Assembly: GCA_018816705.1 (NCBI GenBank)
Contig: JAHIVG010000025.1
Location: 1 to 41,113, forward strand
Length of the DNA: 41,113 nt
Direction: 5' to 3'
From: Nanobdellota archaeon
GTDB lineage: Archaea > Nanobdellota > Nanobdellia > Woesearchaeales > JAHIVG01
Part shown: piece by piece, positions 32,998-39,608 of the stretch
Layout of the letters: each line of letters begins with the position of its first letter
How positions within the stretch are numbered: position 1 is the stretch's first letter
Translations under genes and position numbers: made by a program
Notes under the pieces: model-generated
Databases searched by the model: none
Seen by the model: only the letters and a program-made list of their open reading frames with translations
Told to the model about the DNA's origin: nothing

Positions 32998-33600
32998 ATG
33001 ATTAAAGGGATCATCTTTGATTGGTTTGGGGTATGCACAGTCGAGAATTGGGCAGATGTTCTTGGAAGAGAATTGGGCAGTAAGCTAAATCTAGACGAAT
33101 CTTTCGTAAAAAGGAAATTTGTGCCGTTGATTCAACCATTTGCAAGGGCAGAATTATCCCCTGAACAATTTTTAGAGCGCTTTATTGCTTCTTTGGACAA
33201 GAGTAAAAATCCGCAGGATTTTGCTTATCTGTTTGAAGCAATCCCAAAAGTGAATATTGAATTGCTTGATTATATATTGGAGTTGAGAAAGAGATATCCT
33301 GTTTTTTTATTATCGAATAATTTTGGACCCGTGTTTACGAATTACGAGAAGTGGGTTGATTTCAATAGATATTTTGATAGATTGTTTTTATCACATAGAT
33401 TAAAAATGAGTAAAACTCAGGAGGGAATCTGGGAAAAGGTCATTGGTCAGGTCGGCTATGAGCCTGGCGAATTAGCATATATCGACAATAAAAAAGAGTA
33501 TCTTGAACCAGCAAAACGACTTGGGATTAACACGGTATTGTTTCTGAACAACGATCAGGTAATAAAAGAACTTGCTGACTTAGGCATAAGGCCAGGGTAA
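32998..33600 (+). CDS. HAD-superfamily hydrolase
   Basis: 200 aa, HAD subfamily IA-like. Motif I is IIFDWFGVC: the nucleophile D is present, but the second D of DxDx[TV] is F, as in dehalogenase/YihX-type members. Motif II is FLLSNNFG, the Lys is in LKMSKTQEGIW, and motif IV is YIDNKKEYLEPAKRLG. Substrate unknown. The gene is clearly more AT-rich than its neighbours (many TTT/TTA/AAA codons), lies next to an IS, and is bracketed by 34-nt direct repeats, which suggests recent acquisition. A GAGGT site precedes the ATG. Confidence 0.85.
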   Translation: MIKGIIFDWFGVCTVENWADVLGRELGSKLNLDESFVKRKFVPLIQPFARAELSPEQFLERFIASLDKSKNPQDFAYLFEAIPKVNIELLDYILELRKRYPVFLLSNNFGPVFTNYEKWVDFNRYFDRLFLSHRLKMSKTQEGIWEKVIGQVGYEPGELAYIDNKKEYLEPAKRLGINTVLFLNNDQVIKELADLGIRPG

Positions 33601-33657
33601 CCCCTTCGAAAATTCTCTGTATGAATGCTCTTAAATCAGGCCTGAAGCCCCACTGGA

Positions 33658-33691
33658 CACTGGACATGCTGCCGTGAGGCTTAATAAGCAC
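33658..33691 (+). repeat. Direct repeat, copy 2 (34 nt)
   Basis: Same orientation as 32826-32859, 29 of 34 bases identical. It lies downstream of the HAD gene. A short tandem (CACTGGA twice, from 33651) leads into it. Confidence 0.6.
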
Positions 33692-33792
33692 CATTTCTTA
33701 TCATATCCTATCGAAGCCGGGTAGGTCCTTTCACCCTCTCCCGCCTGCCCTGCTTCAAAACCAACAAGACCAACAATAATGAGGTGATACTG

Positions 33793-33894
33793 ATGGAAAC
33801 CGAAATTAAAGAGCTGTTCTTCAACCAGATCAGAAACCTGACATTCCGCACCACCAACACCCAGCTGGCCCAGTTCCTGGCCTTCTCGAGGTGA
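33793..33894 (+). CDS. Possible small ORF
   Basis: 33 codons starting METEIKELFFNQIRNLTF, preceded by a good ribosome-binding site (GAGGTGAT, 33781-33788, 4 nt before ATG). Its TGA overlaps the ATG of an 18-codon frame (33894-33950, MHMQHLPTYIDRED...) that has a similar GAGGTG upstream. The ribosome-binding sites and the stop-start overlap are the only support. It may be the remnant of a larger gene or a real micropeptide pair. Confidence 0.25.
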   Translation: METEIKELFFNQIRNLTFRTTNTQLAQFLAFSR

Positions 33895-34016
33895 TGCACA
33901 TGCAGCATTTGCCTACATACATCGACAGGGAGGATGACTGGCCCCTTTAATGCTGTATTCTGGGACCTGCTTTTCAAATAATACATTTTTTATATCCTTT
34001 CTATTTCCCGTAAGGC

Positions 34017-34589
34017 ATGAGGACAATAACCAAGGACGAACTGCTGATCAACAAGTTCAGCTTCTTCAAGACAATCAAAGACGGCACTCTCTTCATCTAT
34101 CCCACTGATACCATCTATGGCATAGGCTGCGACGCCACGAATGAAGGGGCGGTCGAGAAGCTCAGGGCACTGAAGGAGCAGAAGGACAGGCCTTTCTCGG
34201 TGATTGCCCCTGACTTGGCCTGGATAGAGGATAACTGCACGATAATAGATGGCTCAGAGGACTGGCTGAAGAAGCTTCCTGGGCCTTTCACGCTGATATT
34301 CCAGCTCAAGAAGCCTGGCTGTGTGGCCAAAGCTGTAAACCTGGGCGGCAAGACCTTGGGTGTCCGCCTCTTGGACCACTGGATCCAGGAGTTCGTCAAG
34401 GAATACGGGAGGCCTATCGTGACCACTTCTGCCAACAAGGTGGGCAAGATTTTCATGACCTCTTCTGAGGACCTCGATCCCGACCTGGCCCAGGGCATCA
34501 GTCTCTTGGTGTACGAGGGTGAGAAGGAGGGCTCTGCCTCCAACATAGTGGACCTCTCCACCACCAAGCACAAGGTCAAAGAAAGATAA
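34017..34589 (+). CDS. tsaC: Threonylcarbamoyl-AMP synthase (Sua5/YrdC/TsaC family)
   Basis: 190 aa, the short single-domain form without the Sua5 C-terminal domain. The motifs are YPTDTIYGIGCDA, LKEQKDRPFSV, the PGPFTLIF strand, GVRLLDH and TTSANKVG. The enzyme makes threonylcarbamoyl-adenylate from threonine, bicarbonate and ATP for the t6A37 modification of ANN-decoding tRNAs. The transferase partner (Kae1) is not in this window. The convergent orphan gene begins right after its stop (no gap). Confidence 0.93.
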   Translation: MRTITKDELLINKFSFFKTIKDGTLFIYPTDTIYGIGCDATNEGAVEKLRALKEQKDRPFSVIAPDLAWIEDNCTIIDGSEDWLKKLPGPFTLIFQLKKPGCVAKAVNLGGKTLGVRLLDHWIQEFVKEYGRPIVTTSANKVGKIFMTSSEDLDPDLAQGISLLVYEGEKEGSASNIVDLSTTKHKVKER

Positions 34590-35183
34590 TCAGTATTTAG
34601 CGAGCTGTTTCTTTTCCCAAGCGTCATACACACTTAACAGATTCTGCCCTAATGTCCAGACATCCTGGGAAAGAGCCTCAGGCAACAGTATCCCGCTCTT
34701 TGAAAAACCATCTCGAAACCGCTTACCTGCTAAAGGTCTCTTAGACACGAGATATACCCAAGCTGCAATGTCTGCCGTAAGCGAAAGGTCACTTACTAGC
34801 AGGACCCTGAAATTTTTGTACCAGCCCTTATGCTCTTCCTGGTTTGAGAAAGGCACCTCGCGGTCTTCTGCTATCATAGTCAAGGAACGCATGGTCCTTC
34901 CAATTATCAGGCCGTATATATTCACCAAATCATTAAAAAGCTCTTCAATGCAAGATTTCGGGTCAATTAGCCTGTCCCCATACTCAACAGGCTCGAATAC
35001 CTTTGCCTTTCTCGCTGCCCATCCTAAAGATTCTTTTTCATATTCCTGTCTCGCTTGAGCGAAGGGATTCTGTTCCATAGCCGTTCTAAGATGCCCCATG
35101 ATCACAGTAGAGATTTCCTTGTTTTCAATACCTTCAGTAATCTTACTGAGAAGCCCCCCCATCTCGCTAAATCCCGGTTTCAT
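34590..35183 (-). CDS. Hypothetical protein
   Basis: 197 aa, not recognised. Helical, with a moderately hydrophobic central segment (FRVLLVSDLSLTADIAAWVYLVS, about 125-150) that may be buried or membrane-associated rather than a clear transmembrane helix. A TATA-like element (TTTATTATATC on the minus strand, about 35205-35215) lies about 25 nt before ATG 35183; ATG 35162 is an alternative. Divergent from the ribosomal operon. Confidence 0.6.
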   Translation of the reverse strand: MKPGFSEMGGLLSKITEGIENKEISTVIMGHLRTAMEQNPFAQARQEYEKESLGWAARKAKVFEPVEYGDRLIDPKSCIEELFNDLVNIYGLIIGRTMRSLTMIAEDREVPFSNQEEHKGWYKNFRVLLVSDLSLTADIAAWVYLVSKRPLAGKRFRDGFSKSGILLPEALSQDVWTLGQNLLSVYDAWEKKQLAKY

Positions 35184-35254
35184 ACAAATAGGGAATCCAT
35201 GATATAATAAATGCGTTTCGAAAGCTTCTTAAAAGCCATTTATCAACAGATTCG

Positions 35255-35349
35255 CTATATAACCACCAAAACCTTTATAAATTGACCTTTACTCCCAGCC
35301 CTAAAGCCCGAGTTTACGCGCCAGGGCTGGCGTTCTCGGCAAATTGACT
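35255..35349 (+). promoter_or_regulatory. Promoter and leader of the ribosomal operon, with a possible pseudoknot
   Basis: Two TATA-like elements are present: CTATATAA (35255-35262) and TTTATAAA (35274-35281). Downstream, 35295-35302 (CCAGCCCT) pairs perfectly with 35323-35330. Inside that loop, 35308-35312 (CCGAG) pairs with 35335-35339 beyond it, so the stems cross. Only a transcript from the upstream TATA would include the whole structure. It could equally be a DNA inverted repeat at the start site. Confidence 0.4.
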
Positions 35350-35892
35350 ATGGCAGAAGAAAAACCGCAGCAGGAACCGCCGAAAGGCAAAGAAATCCCA
35401 AAGGCAAAGGAGCCTATAAAAGGCAAGGATTTCAAGTACATAGTCAGGGTGCTGAACACTGACCTTGACGGCCACAAGGCTATAGCCCAGGCCATGCTGA
35501 AGATCAAGGGCGTGGGATTCATGTATTCAAGTATGGTCTGCTCATTAGCAGGCATCGACAGGGCCAAGAGGGCAGGGAACCTTTCTGAAGCAGAGCTCAA
35601 GGCCATAGATACCATCGTGAAGAACCCGCATACTGCGGGCGTGCCCAAGTGGATGATGAACAGGCGGAATGATCCAGAGACAGGCGAGGACAAGCACCTC
35701 TTCACCTCTGATTACATGCTCACCAAGGACAATGACATCAAGATCCTCAAGAAGATAAAGGCGTACAGGGGGATGCGCCACGCCTTAGGCCTTCCTGTGA
35801 GGGGCCAGAAGACCAAGTCCAATTTCAGGAGGAACAAGGGCAAGGTCACAGGCGTGAAGCGGAAGAGCCCCCAAAAAACCTCAGGTAAGTGA
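35350..35892 (+). CDS. rps13: Small ribosomal subunit protein S13
   Basis: 180 aa, archaeal/eukaryotic uS13. A Lys/Pro-rich extension of about 25 residues precedes the core FKYIVRVLNTDLDGHKAIAQAMLKIKGVGFMYSS. The C-terminal part has the conserved MRHALGLPVRGQKTKSNFRRNKG. It sits in the head of the 30S subunit near the subunit interface. Start ATG 35350 is chosen over a TTG two codons earlier. First gene of the S13-S4-S11-Rpo3 operon; rps4 begins 2 nt after its stop. Confidence 0.96.
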   Translation: MAEEKPQQEPPKGKEIPKAKEPIKGKDFKYIVRVLNTDLDGHKAIAQAMLKIKGVGFMYSSMVCSLAGIDRAKRAGNLSEAELKAIDTIVKNPHTAGVPKWMMNRRNDPETGEDKHLFTSDYMLTKDNDIKILKKIKAYRGMRHALGLPVRGQKTKSNFRRNKGKVTGVKRKSPQKTSGK

Positions 35893-35894
35893 AC

Positions 35895-36407
35895 ATGGGA
35901 GACCCGAAAAAAGCCAGGAAGAAGTATGCGACGCCCAGCCATCCATGGCAGAAAGGCAGGATAGAGGCAGAGAAGGTTCTGACAAAGGAATACGGCCTCA
36001 AGAACAAGCGCGAAATCTGGAAGATGGGCTCCATGGTTAAGACCTTCATCAGCCATATAAAGTCTTCTGCCTATACTGAGCAGGCGAAGAAGGAGAGGCA
36101 GCAGCTCCTCCGCAAGCTGCAGGGACTCGGACTCATCAAAGAAGAGGCTACGATGGATGACATCCTCAGCCTGACCGTCAAGGATATCATGGAAAGGCGC
36201 CTGCAGACCCTGGTATTCAGGAAGGGTCTTGCCAGGAGCATCGGCCAGGCCAGGCAGTTCATCGTGCACGGTCACATCAAGGTAGGGGACAATAAGGTCA
36301 CAGAGCCCAGTTACTTGGTCAAGTCTGTCGAGGAGGGCCACATAGGATTCATCACCAAGTCATCGCTCAGCTCGTCTGATCACCCTGAGAGAGGTGTTGC
36401 AACATGA
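35895..36407 (+). CDS. rps4: Small ribosomal subunit protein S4
   Basis: 170 aa, archaeal uS4. It starts [43 protein letters not shown] and contains the S4 RNA-binding domain [38 protein letters not shown] primary 16S rRNA binder. The ATG follows the rps13 stop by 2 nt and its stop overlaps the rps11 ATG (ATGA). The acidic/basic C-terminal tail is family-like. Confidence 0.96.
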   Translation: MGDPKKARKKYATPSHPWQKGRIEAEKVLTKEYGLKNKREIWKMGSMVKTFISHIKSSAYTEQAKKERQQLLRKLQGLGLIKEEATMDDILSLTVKDIMERRLQTLVFRKGLARSIGQARQFIVHGHIKVGDNKVTEPSYLVKSVEEGHIGFITKSSLSSSDHPERGVAT

Positions 36408-36790
36408 TCAGATGGGGCATCGCGTACATATACGCATCTTACAACAACACGATAATTCATATAACAGACATCACCGGCACAGAGACCATTGCCAGGACTT
36501 CAGGAGGTCAGGTAGTGAAGAGTGACAGGATGGAGAGCTCTCCGACTGCAGCGATGATAGCAGCCAAGAAGGCTGCTGAGACCGCGATCGAGAAGGGCGT
36601 CAATGCCATCCATGTCCGCATACGGTCTGTCGGAGGCCACAACGGCCCCAGCAATCCCGGACCGGGAGCACAGGCTGCTGTCCGTGCATTGAGCAGGATG
36701 GGATTACGTATAGGGGTCATTGAGGACACGACACCAGTACCGCATGACGGCTGCCGAAAGAAAGGAGGAAGGAGAGGGAGGCGAGTCTAA
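36404..36790 (+). CDS. rps11: Small ribosomal subunit protein S11
   Basis: 128 aa, uS11. The core is [36 protein letters not shown], then [40 protein letters not shown] and the C-terminal [21 protein letters not shown]. It binds the platform of the 30S subunit. Overlaps the end of rps4 by 4 bp; rpoD follows with no gap. Confidence 0.97.
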   Translation: MIRWGIAYIYASYNNTIIHITDITGTETIARTSGGQVVKSDRMESSPTAAMIAAKKAAETAIEKGVNAIHVRIRSVGGHNGPSNPGPGAQAAVRALSRMGLRIGVIEDTTPVPHDGCRKKGGRRGRRV

Positions 36791-37486
36791 ATGGAGCTCA
36801 AACTTATCGAGAAGGACAAGGGCCAGCTCAAGTTCACTGCCAAAGGGGTTGAAATAACCTATCTCAACCTGTTGAGGAGATACATCGCCAACCACGTGCC
36901 TATAATGGCCATCGAGGACGTGGAGTTCAGGAAGAACAGCTCGATACTCTATGACGAGATAATCGCGCACCGCCTCGGCCTGACGCCGCTCAAGACAGAC
37001 ATCAAGTCATACAACCTTCCCTCAGAATGCACCTGCAATGGCGAAGGCTGTGCCAAGTGCCAGGTAACGATGACGCTCAAGGCCAAGGGGCCTGGAGTCA
37101 TAACTGCAGAGAACCTTGTCTCCAAGGACCCTGCCATAAAGCCTATATACAAGGATATGCCGATCGTCAAGCTGATGAAGAGCCAGGACATCGAGTTCGA
37201 GGCAACTGCCACCTTGGGTCAGGGCCTTGACCATGCGAAGTTCAACGCTGCCTTGTGTCATTATCACCATGCCAGTGTAGAAGAAGGTTTCGCCAAGTAC
37301 AAGAACCTGCCGAAGGGCGATTTCGTATTCGTGGTGGAGTCTTACGGCCAGCTCGCTCCTAATGAACTGGTCACCGCAGCAGTGGACCGGATCAGCCTCA
37401 CTATCAAGGACTTCACAGAGAAGCTGAAGAAACCCGATGCGGGGGTGCCAGAGTCTGGTCAAATGGGCACGGTTGAGGTCAAGTAG
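36791..37486 (+). CDS. rpoD: DNA-directed RNA polymerase subunit Rpo3 (RpoD)
   Basis: 231 aa, the alpha-NTD/Rpb3-like subunit that nucleates polymerase assembly with Rpo11. It starts KGVEITYLNLLRRYIANHVPIMAIEDVEF, and has RLGLTPLKTD, a four-Cys segment ECTCNGEGCAKCQVT, and the C-terminal YGQLAPNELVTAAVDRI dimerisation region. It lacks the extra ferredoxin-like domain of some archaea. The last ~16 codons (DAGVPESGQMGTVEVK) are read from the 5' half of the tRNA-Leu gene, and the TAG stop lies inside the tRNA's anticodon-loop intron. That tail is probably not part of the conserved fold. Confidence 0.96.
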   Translation: MELKLIEKDKGQLKFTAKGVEITYLNLLRRYIANHVPIMAIEDVEFRKNSSILYDEIIAHRLGLTPLKTDIKSYNLPSECTCNGEGCAKCQVTMTLKAKGPGVITAENLVSKDPAIKPIYKDMPIVKLMKSQDIEFEATATLGQGLDHAKFNAALCHYHHASVEEGFAKYKNLPKGDFVFVVESYGQLAPNELVTAAVDRISLTIKDFTEKLKKPDAGVPESGQMGTVEVK

Positions 37487-37568
37487 CAAAAGCCGTGTGC
37501 CTTAGTGGCTGCGCGGGTTCGAATGCCGACGCCGATAAGACGACGGCAAGAAAGTCCCGTCTCCCGCA
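37439..37568 (+). tRNA. tRNA-Leu(GAG) with two introns, overlapping rpoD
   Basis: Acceptor stem 37439-37445 (GCGGGGG) pairs with 37561-37567 (CTCCCGC, one G-U); discriminator A is 37568; no CCA encoded. D-stem 37448-37450/37464-37466, with T8, A14, G15, G18 and G19 in place. Anticodon stem 37468-37472/37493-37497; U33 37474; anticodon GAG 37475-37477. Intron 1 is 37479-37491 (13 nt, position 37/38). The long variable arm 37498-37512 identifies a class II tRNA. T-stem 37513-37517/37556-37560, T-loop TTCGAA then T37555. Intron 2 is 37524-37554 (31 nt, position 59/60). Both introns allow a relaxed bulge-helix-bulge with cuts in 3-nt bulges. The mature form is 86 nt. The 5' 48 nt overlap rpoD; rpl18e starts 7 nt later. 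A tRNA-Leu at this place in the cluster is known in other archaea. Confidence 0.9.
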
Positions 37569-37575
37569 TATTAAG

Positions 37576-37926
37576 ATGTCAACGACAAATCCGCAGCTAA
37601 GGTCGCTCATAGAAGAGCTCAAGAAAGCTGCAGCCATGCAGCAGGCCCCTATATGGAAGCGCATCGCTCAGGACCTGGACAGGCCCTCGAGGCAGAGGCG
37701 CGCCGTGAACATATCGAGGATCAACACCTACTCTAAGGACGAGGACACAGTGGTCGTGCCTGGGAAGGTGCTCTCGGTGGGCGAGCTCGACCACAAGGTG
37801 ACCATAGCTGCCTTCAGTTTCTCCGGGTCTGCCAAGGACAAGATTAACAAGGTAGGGGCTGCGCTCTCCATCAAGGAGCTGATGATGAAGCATCCCAAAG
37901 GGGAGAAGGTCAAGATCATAGGGTGA
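37576..37926 (+). CDS. rpl18e: Large ribosomal subunit protein L18e
   Basis: 116 aa from ATG 37576. Archaeal/eukaryotic eL18: MSTTNPQLRSLIEELKKAA, WKRIAQDLDRPSRQRRAVNISRINTYSKDEDTVVVPGKVLSVGELDHKVTIAAFSFSGSAKDKI, ending GEKVKIIG. A frame extending upstream through the tRNA is rejected as read-through of non-coding sequence. The next gene (rpl13) starts 4 nt after the stop. Confidence 0.95.
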   Translation: MSTTNPQLRSLIEELKKAAAMQQAPIWKRIAQDLDRPSRQRRAVNISRINTYSKDEDTVVVPGKVLSVGELDHKVTIAAFSFSGSAKDKINKVGAALSIKELMMKHPKGEKVKIIG

Positions 37927-37930
37927 ACTC

Positions 37931-38335
37931 ATGATAATAAACGCCGAAAACCTCGTGCTGGGAAGGATGGCAACGTTCGCTGCGAAGAGCGCTCTTCTCG
38001 GCGAGACTGTTGACGTTGTCAACTGTGAGAAGGCCATCATAATCGGTGACCCGCAGAGGGTGCTCGAAAAATACCAGCAGGCGATCAAGCGGGGCATCCC
38101 GTTGAAGGGGCCTTATTTCCCGCGAACTTCGGACAGGTTCGTGCGCCGCGTCATAAGGGGCATGCTGCCACACAAGCAGGACAAGGGCAAGATCGCCTTC
38201 AAGCGCGTCAAGTGCTACAGGGGCATGCCGAAGCAGTTCGAAGGCAAGGCCAAGACCATTGAAGGCGCCCGCACCAAGATGACCAAGTCCATAAACGTCG
38301 GGAAGCTCTGCGGCCTGCTCGGAGGAAAAAGATGA
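37931..38335 (+). CDS. rpl13: Large ribosomal subunit protein L13
   Basis: 134 aa, archaeal uL13. It starts MIINAENLVLGRMATFAAKSALLGETVDVVNCEKAIIIGD and contains GPYFPRTSDRFVRRVIRGMLPHKQDKGKIAFKRVKCYRGMP, the conserved rRNA-contacting region. Early assembly protein of the 50S subunit. Its stop overlaps the rps9 ATG by 4 bp. Confidence 0.96.
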   Translation: MIINAENLVLGRMATFAAKSALLGETVDVVNCEKAIIIGDPQRVLEKYQQAIKRGIPLKGPYFPRTSDRFVRRVIRGMLPHKQDKGKIAFKRVKCYRGMPKQFEGKAKTIEGARTKMTKSINVGKLCGLLGGKR

Positions 38336-38727
38336 ATCTCATCCATGTCTCAGGAAAGAGGAAGAAGGCCGTTGCCAGGGCTACTCTGAAGCCGGGGAAC
38401 GGCACTGTCAGGGTTAACAAGAAGCTGCTCGATATCATCATGCCCCCGTTGGCGAGGCTGAAGATGCGCGAGCCGCTGATCCTGGCCGGTAGCGCTGCTG
38501 ACAAGGTCAACATCTCTGTGAATGTACATGGCGGCGGGTCCATGAGCCAGGCAGAGGCAGCCAGGCTGGCGATAGCCAAGGCGCTCGCGATGCACGACAA
38601 GAAGCTTCGCCCCGTCTTCCTGGAATACGACCGTAACATGCTTGTTGCGGACGTCCGAAGGAAAGAGCCCAAGAAACCCAACAGCCATGGCAAGGCCAGG
38701 TCCAAGACTCAGAAGAGCTATAGGTGA
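38332..38727 (+). CDS. rps9: Small ribosomal subunit protein S9
   Basis: 131 aa, uS9: HVSGKRKKAVARATLKPGNGTVRVN at the start, VHGGGSMSQAEAARLAIAKAL in the middle, and the C-terminal basic tail ending KARSKTQKSYR, whose final residues contact the P-site tRNA. Coupled to rpl13 by an ATGA overlap; rpoN begins 4 nt after its stop. Confidence 0.96.
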   Translation: MNLIHVSGKRKKAVARATLKPGNGTVRVNKKLLDIIMPPLARLKMREPLILAGSAADKVNISVNVHGGGSMSQAEAARLAIAKALAMHDKKLRPVFLEYDRNMLVADVRRKEPKKPNSHGKARSKTQKSYR

Positions 38728-38731
38728 TACA

Positions 38732-38929
38732 ATGATAGTCCCCGTAAGATGCTGGAGCTGTGGAAAACCGATCGGCCACCTCTGGGAGCAATACCGAGAG
38801 TCGGTCGAGAAAGGCGAGAACCGAGGCAAGCTATTGGATACGCTCGGCCTGAAGCGGTACTGCTGCCGCGCTGTCTTCATGGGTCACGTCGACCTCATCG
38901 ACGCCGCTGCGCAGTTCAAGAAGTTTTGA
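38732..38929 (+). CDS. rpoN: DNA-directed RNA polymerase subunit Rpo10 (RpoN)
   Basis: 65 aa from ATG 38732, a normal Rpo10 length. The zinc-bundle motif is V-R-C-W-S-C-G near the start and L-K-R-Y-C-C-R at about 41-47 (CxxC...CC), with the expected GKPIGHLWEQY helix between them. It anchors Rpo3 to the polymerase core. The larger frame starting at 38642 is mostly inside rps9 and is rejected. Last gene of the cluster; a TATA-like element and an RNA-like hairpin follow. Confidence 0.95.
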   Translation: MIVPVRCWSCGKPIGHLWEQYRESVEKGENRGKLLDTLGLKRYCCRAVFMGHVDLIDAAAQFKKF

Positions 38930-38976
38930 ATGATAAGTTTTATATATTAAATAACTCATTAGCTTAATATAATAAT

Positions 38977-39047
38977 GGTGTTAAGGTAGAGCGCTTGGAT
39001 TCCACCGGGATGATTTCTCCCCGGATTGAGGCTCTACCTTAATCACC
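38977..39047 (+). ncRNA. Strong hairpin, possible small RNA or bidirectional terminator
   Basis: A 16-bp stem (38977-38992 with 39031-39047, one bulged T) closes an internal loop and an inner stem 39005-39009/39020-39024 (CCGGG with CCCGG) with a 10-nt loop. TTTTATATATTA lies at about 38938-38949, about 30-35 nt upstream on the plus strand, as a promoter would. No C/D or H/ACA boxes are evident. It lies between convergent genes, so it could also be a terminator for both. The strand is assumed from the TATA element. Confidence 0.5.
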
Positions 39048-39064
39048 GGTTTCTCCTAGGAGTA

Positions 39065-39469
39065 TCATTTTTTCAACCCTTCCTCAAACATAGCTAAGGC
39101 TTTTAAAATTCTCTCTTTACTTGTTGAAAACTCGCTTTGAAAATAGAAATTTTTACCTCTTACTTCAACCTGATATAAATTTTTATTTTTTGATAATCCA
39201 TCGGATTTAATCGGACGATATCGTGGTTTTCTTACTCTGGGGGGATTTTTTTCTAATTCATGCATCAATTGTAGGCCTTTACCATTTATTTGGTAACCTC
39301 TGCCATCATAATTCACATACTCAGCCTCTCTTAATAACACCAACCATGCTGAAACTGCACCGTTGTGAAAATCTGAGGCATTAGGAATATTACCATCATC
39401 ATTCTGTTTTTTCAACTTCTGAAGTGTCTTTAAAGTTGAATTTTTCCATTCACCAATTTTATAGCTCAT
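39065..39469 (-). CDS. Hypothetical protein, AT-rich
   Basis: 134 aa, not recognised. The N-terminal half is helical and could be a winged-helix domain (AVSAWLVLLREAEYVNYDGRGYQINGKGLQLMHEL resembles a helix-turn-helix plus wing). A basic, proline-rich linker follows (PPRVRKPRYRPIK) and then a beta-alpha segment. Codon use is much more AT-rich than the ribosomal genes beside it, which suggests transfer. The minus-strand TATA CTTATAAAT (about 39495-39503) is about 26 nt before the ATG. Confidence 0.6.
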   Translation of the reverse strand: MSYKIGEWKNSTLKTLQKLKKQNDDGNIPNASDFHNGAVSAWLVLLREAEYVNYDGRGYQINGKGLQLMHELEKNPPRVRKPRYRPIKSDGLSKNKNLYQVEVRGKNFYFQSEFSTSKERILKALAMFEEGLKK

Positions 39470-39528
39470 AGATGGATGAAAAATGATTGTTATTTATAAG
39501 TTTTTATTGTTTTTAAGTATATATAACC

Positions 39529-39538
39529 AGTCATGACT
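39529..39538. promoter_or_regulatory. 10-bp palindrome in the leuS upstream region
   Basis: AGTCATGACT is a perfect palindrome in the 139-bp gap between the orphan gene and leuS, just after a TATATAA run. It may be an operator, but it is short enough to arise by chance. Confidence 0.25.
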
Positions 39539-39608
39539 AGTAATACTAAGTATTTTCCTGTAATAGATCATCCAAAGCTTTAAAAAGAAATCGAGTTTAT
39601 AAGACCTA

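Larger units (their letters stand above)
33601..34016. other. 416-bp intergenic stretch
   Basis: Holds the second 34-nt direct repeat (33658-33691), a possible small ORF (33793-33894) and the tsaC promoter (TATA-like TTTTTTATATCC near 33986-33997, about 25 nt before the ATG). The left part shows no other structure that I can support. Confidence 0.5.

Noticed and set aside
37492-37568. Circularly permuted or degenerate tRNA
   Set aside because: At first only the T-loop and a mismatched T-stem were visible. Extending into rpoD and removing two introns gives a complete tRNA in normal order, so permutation is not needed.
37495-37575. Upstream extension of L18e (27 residues)
   Set aside because: The sequence belongs to the 3' half of the tRNA-Leu gene; L18e homology begins at ATG 37576.
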